Shown in pieces: positions 8,218-17,924 of a stretch of 64,000 nt of DNA; the first letter of the stretch is position 1, and each line of letters opens with the position of its first letter. Origin of the DNA: Bradyrhizobium yuanmingense. Its GTDB lineage: Bacteria > Pseudomonadota > Alphaproteobacteria > Rhizobiales > Xanthobacteraceae. The DNA lies in assembly GCF_029167105.1 (NCBI RefSeq), contig NZ_JARFML010000007.1, positions 202,036-266,035 on the forward strand, written 5' to 3'. The position numbers and the translations under genes were made by a program. The notes below the pieces were generated by a model, which was not told the origin of the DNA, did no database searches, and was given only the letters and a program-made list of their open reading frames with translations.

Positions 8218-9283
8218 CAGCGCGCTTACGAGTCTCTGCAACTGCTTGCGCGGCAGGCCGCCGGCCGACATAGAGTGGACGTCCGTCATCGGGCTCGCAA
8301 ATCAGACCCTGACGACGCCGGCTCTCATCGACTTTGTCGACGAATATGCGTCGATGCTGCCGGAGGACGTCTGCGCATATATTCGGCATATCCACCGCCG
8401 AAACGTGCTGCGCAATGACCGCCTCGTCGCTCAACTCGAAGAAGCTGCCGCTGCACTGAATGGTCACGGCATTACGCCGCTTCTGCTCAAGGGGGCTTCG
8501 ACGCTGGCGACCGCGCCCGAGGCGCGAAGGGGTGTTCGGATAATGTCCGATCTGGATATCATGGTCATGCCAGACGACGCCAGAACGGCTGTCGCCGCGC
8601 TATTTGGAATTGGTTACGATATCCATAACCAGGCCGATCCCGAAAGCCATAGATGGCATGCCGATCTGAATCGCCCCCAGGATGTCGGGTCCATCGACCT
8701 GCAGCGGGCAGCTCCCGGTCCTGCGTACCTCTACCAGAACTTCGGGCATGCGCTGAACCATTGTATTCCTGCGCCGCTCGGACGGGCACGCGTATATATC
8801 CCCACGCCAACCTTCCAAGCGCTGATGTTGATCATCCATGATCAGTTTCAAGACTATGGTTATTGGCTTGGCGACCTCGACCTGCGGCACCTTGTTGAAT
8901 TGCGCGACCTAAGCCATTCAGCCGAGCCTGTCGATTGGGAGAAGCTTACCTCTCGTGTCTCGGGCGACTTGATGAAGAACGCGGTTGAAACCCAGCTGAT
9001 CGCTGTTGCCGAGCTACTTGGCGTCGACATTCCACACGCGTTGCGCTCCCGACTGATTCCTCGCCTGCAGTTCATGCGTCAGTTGATGCAAGCACGCTTT
9101 CCGGCTACGCGCGTGCCTCTCCTCGCGATGAGCCTTCTGGACTTCAGAAACTATCGTAGAGAGGCAACTATCGTCTCGACAAAGACTGGGGCGAACCGAC
9201 GGGGATTGTGGTCTGTGCCAAAGGCTAGCACCTTACGACTTCTTTTGAACGCGACGACCGCAGTTCGTGCGGGCAAGGTCTAA
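8204..9283 (+). CDS. nucleotidyltransferase-family protein (NTP_transf_5 type)
   Basis: The ATG at 8204 overlaps the end of the PqqD-HprK gene by 14 nt. The motif PLLLKGASTL followed by RIMSDLDIMV is the Lys-Gly plus Asp-x-Asp signature of the uncharacterised nucleotidyltransferase family PF14907; the Asp pair is the expected metal site. The C-terminal half is helical. Members occur with HprK-like kinases in lasso-peptide loci (tailoring) and in exopolysaccharide loci. 359 residues. The target (peptide, sugar or protein) cannot be read from the sequence. Confidence 0.75.
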   Translation: MARHSSALTSLCNCLRGRPPADIEWTSVIGLANQTLTTPALIDFVDEYASMLPEDVCAYIRHIHRRNVLRNDRLVAQLEEAAAALNGHGITPLLLKGASTLATAPEARRGVRIMSDLDIMVMPDDARTAVAALFGIGYDIHNQADPESHRWHADLNRPQDVGSIDLQRAAPGPAYLYQNFGHALNHCIPAPLGRARVYIPTPTFQALMLIIHDQFQDYGYWLGDLDLRHLVELRDLSHSAEPVDWEKLTSRVSGDLMKNAVETQLIAVAELLGVDIPHALRSRLIPRLQFMRQLMQARFPATRVPLLAMSLLDFRNYRREATIVSTKTGANRRGLWSVPKASTLRLLLNATTAVRAGKV

Positions 9284-9425
9284 GGTCAGCGAACGTCGGC
9301 GCTTTCGCGATTGAGGCGTCGGTTGGCCAAGCGGGTTTTCGATCCGCCGCCTGCTCGAGGCGGAATTCGCTGCTCGGAACGCACGGTGGGCATTCCCAGC
9401 TCAACGCGGTGCCACTTTCGCGCAT

Positions 9426-9851
9426 CTAGGAATGCTCTCGGCCACCAGCATTCCGTTCGGACGATTCACCGTTCTCGGGGATCTTGAACTCCTCGAGCGT
9501 GTGGCCCGATTTCAGGGCGGCAACGAGCCAACGGGGCTGCTTACCACGTCCAGACCAAGTCTCTGTTGGCTGGAGCGGATTAAAGTACTTCGGCACGACC
9601 TTCGGGTATTTGCGACGGGGCGGCTGGCCTGTTCCCGCCTCAGTCGCCCCGCTTTCAGCTCCACCGAGTTGATCCGGCTGGTTGAGCTGCGCAAGACGCT
9701 TTTCTAGCTCTCGCTTTTCGGCGGTGATCTTTTCGGCGAGAATCTTTGTCAGCTCCTCGTGAAGGAGCCAAAGTTCCTCAAAATCCATGGCTTCGAGATC
9801 TTGCCTTCGCATTAGCATTTCTCGACACCGTTCGACTGACCCGTCGTCCAT
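9426..9851 (-). CDS. H-NS-family histone-like DNA-binding protein (copy 1)
   Basis: An N-terminal coiled-coil oligomerisation region (ELTKILAEKITAEKREL-EKRLAQL) is followed by a linker and the H-NS C-terminal DNA-binding block RRKYPKVVPKYFNP and TWSGRGKQPRWLVAAL. The start is uncertain: ATG 9851 has no clear ribosome site, and ATGs at 9818 and 9812 would give a protein beginning near the conserved coiled coil. H-NS proteins bind A+T-rich DNA and silence transferred genes; this one sits next to A+T-rich islands in a polysaccharide locus. A paralogue lies at 10525 on the other strand. Confidence 0.85.
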   Translation of the reverse strand: MDDGSVERCREMLMRRQDLEAMDFEELWLLHEELTKILAEKITAEKRELEKRLAQLNQPDQLGGAESGATEAGTGQPPRRKYPKVVPKYFNPLQPTETWSGRGKQPRWLVAALKSGHTLEEFKIPENGESSERNAGGREHS

Positions 9852-10524
9852 TCAGCCATTCTTCGTCCGAGTGACGAATGATTGTTTGACTAAATCAGCG
9901 CTCAAATTGATCACGAGATAAAAATATTATATATTATTTAATAATTATTGCGACGATTATTTTATTAACTGATCCCGGTGGCAAAGAATCTCGCCGAAGA
10001 TGCTTAGAGGAGGCATGGTTTGATAGAGTATCCTCTTGAACGTCTTCAGGATTCAGTCGGCCGGTTTGCGGCTCCGCCGACCTTGTTGTCCGACATTCGG
10101 GCCCTGAGCTTCCAAATCGAGCTCAGACGGCGCGCGCTGAAGGATATTGGGATTATTGGCTCCCGTTTGCGTCTCTGGGGCGGCTGCAAGGCGGTAGGAG
10201 GCTTAACAAAAGCAGCCCGGCGCGTCAGCATCTAGTGCTCCGGCGTGGCAGGTCCCTGACAGAATCGGCTCCTATGCCATCTTTGATGGGGCTTGAGCAG
10301 TTAACGCGCGGTGATTGAGCAAAATAGATGTGCGCGTATCCTGTCCGCGGTTAAATTGTGCGGATCGCTCATTTTACCGGCTTGATTATTAACGTGGACC
10401 CAGTTATCTGGAGCGCCAGTTCCAGTTCGGTTCCAAACATTCTTCTGGGATAATCGGGCTCTCTGTCTTGATTAATATATCGACAGAGGCAATATTGGGT
10501 TGGGCGCAACTACACGGTGAGATC
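9852..10524. promoter_or_regulatory. A+T-rich divergent region between two H-NS genes
   Basis: The 670-bp gap contains an almost pure A+T block at about 9910-9970 next to the start of the minus-strand H-NS gene, and a second A+T-richer part before 10500. Both H-NS genes fire outward from it. Autoregulation by the H-NS proteins is the simplest reading, but this is inference. It may contain one short gene (10020-10235). Confidence 0.4.
10020..10235 (+). CDS. possible small hypothetical protein (71 residues)
   Basis: TTG at 10020 has AGAGGAGG 6 nt upstream, a better ribosome site than chance, and the 71-residue frame is hydrophilic with mixed helix-forming sequence. A closer ATG at 10015 runs into a stop after one codon. 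No family is recognised. It sits between the two H-NS genes. It may be spurious. Confidence 0.3.
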   Translation: MIEYPLERLQDSVGRFAAPPTLLSDIRALSFQIELRRRALKDIGIIGSRLRLWGGCKAVGGLTKAARRVSI

Positions 10525-10893
10525 ATGGCGGCTAAGAAACTTGAGTTAGAAGCGATGTCCCTTGACGATCTCTGGTCGCTTCATGAGGAAATCAGCGGGA
10601 TCCTGTCTGACCGGATCAAGGCGGAAAAGAACGAGCTGGAAAAGCGCTTGGCGGCACTTGGGGGCGGGATGGCTGTTTTGGCGGATTCGAGCCCGGCAGG
10701 CGCGTCTTCGACCGGCAAGCCGAGACGCAAATATCCTCGGGTGCTGCCGAAATATCGGAATCCGCAGACGGCCGAGACCTGGTCGGGACGTGGTAAGCGG
10801 CCGCGCTGGTTGGTTGCCGCAATGAAGTCTGGCCGGAGAATTGAAGAGTTTCGCATCGGCGAAGCCAGTCCGAAGCTTCGCCAGCGGGCGTGA
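10525..10893 (+). CDS. H-NS-family histone-like DNA-binding protein (copy 2)
   Basis: 122 residues from ATG 10525 (GGTGAG just upstream). The frame is open back to 10468, but the conserved protein begins near MAAKKLELEAMSLDDLW. It has the coiled-coil segment DRIKAEKNELEKRLAAL and the DNA-binding block RRKYPRVLPKYRNP plus TWSGRGKRPRWLVAAM. It is clearly paralogous to the gene at 9426-9851. Its position beside the EPS genes suggests local silencing or anti-silencing. Confidence 0.85.
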   Translation: MAAKKLELEAMSLDDLWSLHEEISGILSDRIKAEKNELEKRLAALGGGMAVLADSSPAGASSTGKPRRKYPRVLPKYRNPQTAETWSGRGKRPRWLVAAMKSGRRIEEFRIGEASPKLRQRA

Positions 10894-10954
10894 CTAATCG
10901 GTAATCGGCAGGAGTGTAAGGGCGTATAAGAGGCGCTATTCGCATGATCTGTGC

Positions 10955-12424
10955 TCAGTAGGCATTGCGCCCTCGCAAGACCTCTACCGGAGTTCGCAGG
11001 AGGATTGCGAGATCCAGCCCAAGACTCCAGTTGTCGATATACCAGAGATCATATTGGACACGTGTTTCGACCATGACTGCTGTGGGAGTGGCGCCCCGGC
11101 AGCCATGGACTTGAGCCCAGCCAGTCAACCCTGGCCTGACCCGGCGCCGAAGCGCGTAGTTTCGCACAAGCTTGTCAAATTCACTGTCGTGAGCCACGGC
11201 GTGAGGACGCGGTCCCACGAGCGACATGCTGCCGTCGAGAACGTTTAGCAGTTGCGGCAATTCATCGAAGCTCATTCGGCGCAGCCATTTGCCGACGCGG
11301 GTAACGCGTCGATCGGCGCGGTTGGCCTGAAGGACTACGGGTCCGTCCTCGAGCACACGCATGGTCCGGAATTTACGGATCAAGAAGATTCGGCCGTTAA
11401 AGCCACAGCGTTGCTGCCGAAAGAATACAGGCCCGGGGGAATCTAACTTGATCGCCACCGCGGTGAGCGCAAGCAGCGGGGCGAGCATCACCAATGCGAG
11501 GCCCGCACCGATAACGTCAATCGTCCGCTTGATCGCGCACTCCAGCGGTGTGAGGGGGCCACGCTGGAGTTCTACACAAACGGCGCTTCCAAGACTCCGC
11601 TTGGGGTGTCGAAGCAACTCGGATGTCGTGCCAACGGGCACGAATATAATCGGGAAGGGCAAAACGCGCAGATCGGCAACAAAGGCTCGCAGTTCGGGCC
11701 ATCGCTCCGGTTCAGCTTCCACCACAACCTGATCGAGATGGCAGGTGCGGATGTAGTCGATGACGCGCATCGTGAGCCGCCTTCGGCAGGCAGGACCGAA
11801 GCCTAACGGAGGCAAGCTGAACCGTCCCTTGACGAGATACCCGTGCATCGACAAGGTCTCGGACAATCCCACGTTCTTCGCCAATGGTTGATCGCTGATC
11901 AGAACAATGTTTGTAGTGGCGAACCTCCTGCCGCTCAGGGCCCTTCCGAGAAGCACCTTGACTCCCCACCGTTCGCCCAAAAGTAAGCTCAGGCCCAAGA
12001 CGGCAAAGAGCAGGCCTGGGTGCTGAGAGGTCTCCGGGCGAATTGCGAAGCCGTACACCGCCAAGATGAAAAGTACTGAGGACATCCAAGCCAAACAGAC
12101 CGCGCGCATCTGGTTTCGGAGGACGAGGAGCTCAACCGGCTGATAAAGGCCGTGGGTCTTCAGCAGGCAAACGAGGCAAGCTGCGCTAACCAGCGCCAAG
12201 CCAAGCGCGTTGGCCAAGTTGGCCGCAGCTTGCCCATACTGAGCTTGGTAAAGCAATGTAGACACGAGGCTGGCAAACAGAATAGTCGCAACATCAGCAC
12301 CGAGCACCACGTGCTCGACCGCGTCATAACGGAGGGGCCATTTGAGCTTGCGGGATACCGTCGGTTCGGGACTGAGACGATCCGTAACCTCCCGATCGGG
12401 GAAATGTCGGTTCACGAAGTTCAT
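10955..12424 (-). CDS. undecaprenyl-phosphate sugar phosphotransferase (WcaJ/ExoY-type initiating enzyme)
   Basis: This enzyme starts repeat-unit synthesis by moving a sugar-1-phosphate from a nucleotide sugar to undecaprenyl phosphate at the inner membrane. 489 residues: several N-terminal membrane helices (about 35-160), a soluble CoA-binding-like domain (about 165-280), then the bacterial sugar-transferase domain with [54 protein letters not shown] and [10 protein letters not shown]. This is the long polyisoprenyl-phosphate hexose-1-phosphate transferase form. It is the first visible gene of the minus-strand EPS block. The sugar is not predictable. Confidence 0.93.
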   Translation of the reverse strand: MNFVNRHFPDREVTDRLSPEPTVSRKLKWPLRYDAVEHVVLGADVATILFASLVSTLLYQAQYGQAAANLANALGLALVSAACLVCLLKTHGLYQPVELLVLRNQMRAVCLAWMSSVLFILAVYGFAIRPETSQHPGLLFAVLGLSLLLGERWGVKVLLGRALSGRRFATTNIVLISDQPLAKNVGLSETLSMHGYLVKGRFSLPPLGFGPACRRRLTMRVIDYIRTCHLDQVVVEAEPERWPELRAFVADLRVLPFPIIFVPVGTTSELLRHPKRSLGSAVCVELQRGPLTPLECAIKRTIDVIGAGLALVMLAPLLALTAVAIKLDSPGPVFFRQQRCGFNGRIFLIRKFRTMRVLEDGPVVLQANRADRRVTRVGKWLRRMSFDELPQLLNVLDGSMSLVGPRPHAVAHDSEFDKLVRNYALRRRVRPGLTGWAQVHGCRGATPTAVMVETRVQYDLWYIDNWSLGLDLAILLRTPVEVLRGRNAY

Positions 12425-12572
12425 GTGTCGGAGCTCTGCGATTTAATATTTAACTATTTATTAATTAATCGCCATTATCAAGCAAAAACCCTGGTTCCGC
12501 GCATTTAATGGCGTGCGCCCCTTTGTCGCCGATCTGCGATCGCGGCTTGGGCTGAAAGCGCGGCTCCTGAAG

Positions 12573-14585
12573 TTAGCGAGAGCCCCTTCGCGAACTCTGC
12601 GTGTGCACCTGGTCGAGCAACGCCGGATCGAGTTCCGAAATCAGGCCTTCGAAATAGATCTTCCCATCAGCCGAGGCTGACCGGTACGCGGTCACAAGGG
12701 CTGGCTTGAGGGCAGGCCGATGTCTAACGACGAGGCTGACGTCCCGTTTGATTAATTCACGCAGGTCGGGCTCCCGCACCATGACATCTGCGGCGAGTGC
12801 GACCGATACGCGCAACGGAAGCAGGTCCAAATCATTCGGCGCGGTATAGTATGACATTCTAAGCATCGCTGCCGTGTTGCGCTGGGGCGAACTGTGCTTC
12901 GACGTCGCCGCGAGCAAGAGCCAAATGTCACCGCGGAGTGGCGAAGAGCGCAATGCGCGGGCAAACTCGTCCGAAGTCATGGGGGGAGCTGTCCTTTGTT
13001 CGTCGGCAGCCAGAGCCGAATCCCGGTTGAATCTTGATCCCCCTCGGATCCATAAATCTTCACGCGCTGCCGCAAGGGAAATCGTCTTCGACATCGCGCT
13101 CGGCCCTGCTGCTGCAGTCGACAGAACTGACGGCACAGACGATCTTGCACCGAGATGCCGCTCAGGAAGGGCCATCCACGCTGCCTCCACGATCAGCACA
13201 ATACCAAGTACCATCAGGCTAACGCGGGGCCAAATGGCGACTAACGTTGGGGTCAACGTTCGGCGAGGCGCAGGTGCTAGATCTGCAATTTGGTCAGACG
13301 TCGCTTCCGACCCAGACGATATGGCGTCACGTGCTACGTCGGAGAGGCTTTGACCGAACGCCAGCCCAATAAGCGCAGCGACCAGAAGCGATGCTCCCAA
13401 TCCCATAATTCCATGATCGGAGAACGCGAGTATCGTCACTGCAATCAAAGCGCCGGCGCCCAGCGCTGGGAAGACGTAATCGTAAGCACGTGACAGAGCA
13501 CGTCGGATCAGCACAGAAGCGCAGAGCAAGGCGGCAACCACGACGGCGCAGAGAAAAGCCCACCCCATGTCTATAACGATTGTGGCGGCGGCGGTTGGTC
13601 TTTCTGGCGAGTCGCCAACTCCAGCATCCTGGTAAATCGGCAAAAGTACCGTCGAAGCACCCGCACCGGATCCTGCCGGCGCGACGTCCTGCAGCATCCG
13701 TTCTGTTGCGGCCTGACTGCTCGTTGACAAGACGATCGTCAGGTCGGTGTTCGTTCTGAAGGGAATGACCGTAGCCGTGGCAATGAAGACAATCGTGGCA
13801 GTCGCAAGGACGCCAGCAGTACCCCACAATCCCGGGAACCACCTGCGAACCGCGAACACCGAGAGCAAGATTTCTGAGCCGAGGATGGCCGAGACGACTG
13901 CAGTCGAGTTGCCCCGAATGAGCAGTGCCGCCATACAGACAATCAATGCGATGGTCGCGACGGACAGCGCAGGGAGCGGGCCTAGCGCAATTGTTCCTGG
14001 TCGACTGCGCCGGAGTATTTGATCGACCGCACGAATTGCCGTTGCGCAGGAGAGCAACACACCGAGCACCGCGACGGCCGACCCATCGGGCTCAGCCACA
14101 CCGGTTATTTCCCTGCCGAACCACAAGGCGGTAACGATTGTGGCTATCGACAGCAGAATATGTAGCAGTTGCGCTGCGCGATATCGGTCAAGCGCGATGA
14201 CTGCTGCAGTGAGCGCTGCAGCAAGCACGGCGCAATACTGCACGAGCGAGAACATGGTCGCCGTGGTGTCGACTGTGATTCTTTCGGCGAGGGGCTCGTT
14301 TAAGGTCGCCGATGCAGTTGCCCAAATGGGATTGCCGAGTTTGCCAATCGGCATCGGCACCGCCTGCAAAGCCATCCAGAGCGCCGGAGCCGCGAGTACA
14401 ACGACGAGACTTGGACGGAGTAGTTTAGCAAGCCCGAAGGAGGAGGGCGGTAGAAAGATCGCGACCGTTAGCGCCGCTGTTGCGAGTACCACCGATATCA
14501 ATACCCAGGCCTGCAGGCTTTCCGGCATTGCGAACGCCGCGGCAATCGCCACCAACTCGGCCAATATGACAAGCCGGACCATCAT
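12573..14585 (-). CDS. large multi-pass membrane protein, Wzy/O-antigen-ligase-like
   Basis: 670 residues with about ten hydrophobic segments in the first 430, then a soluble C-terminal part (about 480-670) that looks helical and may be periplasmic. The segment AFSDHGIMGLGASLLVAALI near 385-405 recalls the late membrane block of Wzy/WaaL proteins, which often reads S-x-x-D-F/H followed by a helix. It lies between the initiating transferase and Wzc, where a polymerase gene is expected. It is very Ala/Thr-rich and weakly conserved, so this is an inference. A second, clearer O-antigen-ligase-type protein is at 47972. Confidence 0.55.
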   Translation of the reverse strand: MMVRLVILAELVAIAAAFAMPESLQAWVLISVVLATAALTVAIFLPPSSFGLAKLLRPSLVVVLAAPALWMALQAVPMPIGKLGNPIWATASATLNEPLAERITVDTTATMFSLVQYCAVLAAALTAAVIALDRYRAAQLLHILLSIATIVTALWFGREITGVAEPDGSAVAVLGVLLSCATAIRAVDQILRRSRPGTIALGPLPALSVATIALIVCMAALLIRGNSTAVVSAILGSEILLSVFAVRRWFPGLWGTAGVLATATIVFIATATVIPFRTNTDLTIVLSTSSQAATERMLQDVAPAGSGAGASTVLLPIYQDAGVGDSPERPTAAATIVIDMGWAFLCAVVVAALLCASVLIRRALSRAYDYVFPALGAGALIAVTILAFSDHGIMGLGASLLVAALIGLAFGQSLSDVARDAISSGSEATSDQIADLAPAPRRTLTPTLVAIWPRVSLMVLGIVLIVEAAWMALPERHLGARSSVPSVLSTAAAGPSAMSKTISLAAAREDLWIRGGSRFNRDSALAADEQRTAPPMTSDEFARALRSSPLRGDIWLLLAATSKHSSPQRNTAAMLRMSYYTAPNDLDLLPLRVSVALAADVMVREPDLRELIKRDVSLVVRHRPALKPALVTAYRSASADGKIYFEGLISELDPALLDQVHTQSSRRGSR

Positions 14586-14663
14586 GTGAACACCCGTGGT
14601 GTTGTGCGGCCACTCCGCTGGTCCCTCGGGCCAGCTAAAGGGGCAGGCCGCTATGAGCCAGCC

Positions 14664-17054
14664 TCAAGAGCCAGAAAGACCATAACGGATGTAATGGCTA
14701 TCATGGTAGTAGTAGCTCCGATGACCGTCATATCGAGCCATCGCCTTGGTATCGGTCTTGCTGAGAACTGCCCCAATCAGGGATTCATAAATGTTTGGTG
14801 CCGTGTGCAGTGCGTGTTGCACTACATCAATCTTGGTCCGGCCCCATTCAACAACGAGAATGTAGCAGTCAATCAGGGATGACGTGGCTCGAACGTCTAC
14901 CAACGGTGTCAAGGGCGGAAGGTCGACGATGATGTAGTCATACTCGGACCGTAAACGGTCGAAGAGCTTGCTTATCGAGTCCGCGCAAAGAATTTCGCTG
15001 GTGTGAAGCAAAGGTCCCCGACGCACGGCGGGCAGAAATGCAAGATTGGTCGCCGGGTCCCTCCAGACAGCTTCGGCGAGCGACCGGCTACCGTTTGCAA
15101 CTTCGATGATCCCGCAGGCCGCCTTGGGCGCGAAGATGCTGGTCAGTGAGGGATTCCTGAGGTCGCAATCGACGATGATAGCTCTTTTGCCGGTGTGCCC
15201 GATCAACTGCGCGAGCGAGGCTGCAATCGTGGTCTTCCCCTCATTCGGTAACGCAGAGGTAATGCCGATGACCTGGGAAGAGATCTTCGCCGGATTGTGG
15301 TCGATCGCTAGCTTGATGGAACGAATGGCCTCCGTATATCGAGATAGTGGCATCCCGATCACGGTCTGATGAATTGCGGTTGGAGACGAGGCTATCCGCC
15401 GCTGAGCATCATCATCGGTTTTCTGAAGGCGGATTGGTGGTTTGGGAGATTTGCGGGCCGGCAACAACGGGACCAAAGATAGACAAGGCAACTCCAGTAC
15501 GGTTTCCACCTGTGAAGAGGTCCGAAAGACGCGATCCATGAGGTCTCTGAGGAGCGCCAAGCCGATGCCCAGCGCGAGGCCGCCGAGAATACCAAACGCC
15601 AGGATCATCCTTGCTTTCGGCTTGCTCTTGCTAGCCGGCGGCGAAGCCGGAAAAAGTACCCGCGTATCCGAGGTGGGAAACGTCTCCTGCTGCGTAGAGC
15701 CCATGTAGCGCTGAAGGAAGGTCTCGTACAAGCTATGCAGGCCCTTTGCCCTGCTTTCCAAGTCCTTGATGGTCAGCTCAGCAGAATTGACCGAACGGGA
15801 CTGCGAAACCGCTTTGGACAATTGCTTCTCGATTTCTTCCTGGCGCTGTTTGGCCAGTTCGAATTCGCTTCGGCTGACCTCGGCAAGTCTCTTGACCTCG
15901 TCAAAAATGGAGACGCGGAACTCTCGCGCCCGGTTCCGGATATTGACGACTGCCAAGTGGTCACGACCGACTCTCGCGGCCAACTCGGCCTCACGTCTGG
16001 TGAGCTCGAGATATTGCTGGCGCAGCCCCGTAATAATCTGGCTGTTCAACGCATCCGTCCCGATAGCATCCAGATTGTCTATCGAGGACGGCTTTTTCGG
16101 GTCGACGGCAAGGAGAGTTTCATAACGAGCCAACTTGGCGGTGGCTTCAGATGTCTGAGCGCGTGCTGCGGCCAATCGATTGTTGATCTCGGTGATCTGC
16201 TGCTCGTCGATGGGCTTTCCACCCAGAGAAACAATGTTGTTCTGAGCCTTGTAGACGTCGACGGCACGTTGCGCGGCGAGGGCCTGGTCGCCCAGATCAC
16301 GCAGCCTCTCCTGCAGCCAACTGGTTGCCTTGCGATTAGCGTCGAACTTTGCATTGAGCTGGTCTGCAACATAAGTGTCGGCTATCGCATTCACGATCTC
16401 CGCGGCCCGAGCTGCGTTGCTCGAACTGTAGCTGATCTCAATGACCCGGCTGTATCCGACACGTCCAGCGGAAAGCCGACTGAGAAATGCGTCTACGAGA
16501 GTGTCCGACGGCTCGCCATTCGTCTCGTGGGGCACATCCTTCTTCGATCTAGTCGAGGGCCATGGCCAAATTCGTTGCCAGATCGCCTGCAAAGAGAGGC
16601 CGGACGCACTAAAGTCCGGATCGTCCGCCAGTTTCAACTTGTCGATTACCGCAACCGCATTGGCCTTTGACCTCAGGAGCTGAAGCTGGGTCTCGATTTG
16701 ACTGAGATCGATGGCCGGCTCGGCAAGGAGTGATTGCTGCTGGACAAATTGAGGCCTGGGATTGGCCAGCAGGATCTGAACCTGCGCCGTATAGGTTGGG
16801 GAGACCAAACGGAGATAGAGCAAGCTGGCCGCAGTGGCGAGTACGGCGGTAACAAGGATTACGAGATACTGGCGCCGTAGAAGCCCGATGCCGAAATTAA
16901 TGACGTCGGTGATCCCTCCGCCGTCTGTCTGGGCGGGTTGAGCCGGTCCGTTCACCGGCAGCCGCATTCTATCCGCATGTTGAAGATTGTTCTGAAGCAT
17001 CACGTACCTGTCCGACGATTGGTCACGTTGCGCCCGCCCGCCCGAAGGCGGCAT
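14664..17054 (-). CDS. Wzc-like polysaccharide co-polymerase with tyrosine autokinase domain
   Basis: It controls chain length and export of Wzy-made polysaccharide. 796 residues: Wzz domain with a first membrane helix at about 62-82, a long periplasmic coiled coil (about 200-440), a second membrane helix at about 483-505, then the BY-kinase domain with Walker A SALPNEGKTT (about 594-604), Walker A' VDCDLRNPS and Walker B YDYIIVDLPPL. The tail has a tyrosine cluster (YDGHRSYYYHDSHYIRYG), the autophosphorylation sites typical of Wzc. Start: ATG 17054 or ATG 17000; neither has a strong ribosome site. The rml genes are divergent. Confidence 0.93.
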   Translation of the reverse strand: MPPSGGRAQRDQSSDRYVMLQNNLQHADRMRLPVNGPAQPAQTDGGGITDVINFGIGLLRRQYLVILVTAVLATAASLLYLRLVSPTYTAQVQILLANPRPQFVQQQSLLAEPAIDLSQIETQLQLLRSKANAVAVIDKLKLADDPDFSASGLSLQAIWQRIWPWPSTRSKKDVPHETNGEPSDTLVDAFLSRLSAGRVGYSRVIEISYSSSNAARAAEIVNAIADTYVADQLNAKFDANRKATSWLQERLRDLGDQALAAQRAVDVYKAQNNIVSLGGKPIDEQQITEINNRLAAARAQTSEATAKLARYETLLAVDPKKPSSIDNLDAIGTDALNSQIITGLRQQYLELTRREAELAARVGRDHLAVVNIRNRAREFRVSIFDEVKRLAEVSRSEFELAKQRQEEIEKQLSKAVSQSRSVNSAELTIKDLESRAKGLHSLYETFLQRYMGSTQQETFPTSDTRVLFPASPPASKSKPKARMILAFGILGGLALGIGLALLRDLMDRVFRTSSQVETVLELPCLSLVPLLPARKSPKPPIRLQKTDDDAQRRIASSPTAIHQTVIGMPLSRYTEAIRSIKLAIDHNPAKISSQVIGITSALPNEGKTTIAASLAQLIGHTGKRAIIVDCDLRNPSLTSIFAPKAACGIIEVANGSRSLAEAVWRDPATNLAFLPAVRRGPLLHTSEILCADSISKLFDRLRSEYDYIIVDLPPLTPLVDVRATSSLIDCYILVVEWGRTKIDVVQHALHTAPNIYESLIGAVLSKTDTKAMARYDGHRSYYYHDSHYIRYGLSGS

Positions 17055-17352
17055 TTAAAGCGCTCTGCGAGATAGTATGAAATTATATACTCTATAAAAA
17101 CCCGCTTGCCAAATTAAATAAACAATATATTAATCAGAGCGGGAAAGAAAAATGCAGGTGCGGCGATTTCGCTCAATGGAGCGTAAGCGAATTCCAAGAT
17201 TTTTCCGTGGCTTGCAGCTGATCTAATGACTCTTGCCGAAATGGTGCGACCGTTTCGTGGTGGATTGTGAGCGTGAAAGATTAATCTCGACGGGGATTAT
17301 AGTCCGCCTCATCGAAGCCGATCTGAATTGAGAGCGGGCAGAAGGGTACCCA
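17055..17352. promoter_or_regulatory. A+T-rich divergent promoter region between wzc-like gene and rmlC
   Basis: The 298-bp region holds an A+T-rich island at about 17080-17140, with many TpA steps, next to the wzc-like start, while the rmlC side is more G+C-rich. It must carry the promoters for both the export block (minus strand) and the rhamnose block (plus strand). No exact sigma-70 boxes can be assigned with confidence. Confidence 0.5.
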
Positions 17353-17910
17353 ATGTTGGAGCTGCGATCCTTGGCGATCCCTGATGTCAAAGTCATTCGC
17401 ACAGATCGGTTTTCCGACGCCCGCGGTTACTTCTCTGAGACCTTCCAGCGATCTGCGTTTGCAGAGAAGGGAATTCTCCATGACTTTATTCAAGACAATC
17501 AGTCCAGCTCGGATCGGATCGGCACGGTGCGCGGCCTGCACTTCCAGCGGCCGCCCTTCGCCCAGGCGAAGTTGATACGGGTGTTGAGCGGGGCGGTTCT
17601 CGATATTGCAGTTGACCTTCGGCGTTCATCGCCCAGCTTCGGCAAGCACATCTCGATACAGCTGGATAGTGAAGGCGGCGAGCAGGTATTCATTCCGAAG
17701 GGGTTCGCACACGGCTTCTGTACGCTGCAGCCCAAGACCGTCGTCTTATACAAAGTCGATCAGGTCTATGCCCCAAGTCATGACGGTGGCGTCTATTGGG
17801 CTGATTCAACGTTAGCGATCGAGTGGCCCGTGACGCCCTCAGAAGCCCACGTGTCGCCAAAAGACCAGACTCTTCCTACGCTCAGCCAGCTCGGTTGCGT
17901 TTTCGACTAG
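17353..17910 (+). CDS. rfbC: dTDP-4-dehydrorhamnose 3,5-epimerase
   Basis: Third step of dTDP-L-rhamnose synthesis. 185 residues, normal length for RmlC. Family blocks are visible: [22 protein letters not shown] with the catalytic His, [11 protein letters not shown] and [16 protein letters not shown] 17353 has GAAGGG 6 nt upstream. It is the first gene of a four-gene rml operon, 14 nt before rmlB. Confidence 0.95.
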   Translation: MLELRSLAIPDVKVIRTDRFSDARGYFSETFQRSAFAEKGILHDFIQDNQSSSDRIGTVRGLHFQRPPFAQAKLIRVLSGAVLDIAVDLRRSSPSFGKHISIQLDSEGGEQVFIPKGFAHGFCTLQPKTVVLYKVDQVYAPSHDGGVYWADSTLAIEWPVTPSEAHVSPKDQTLPTLSQLGCVFD

Positions 17911-17924
17911 TGGAGACGAGTAGA

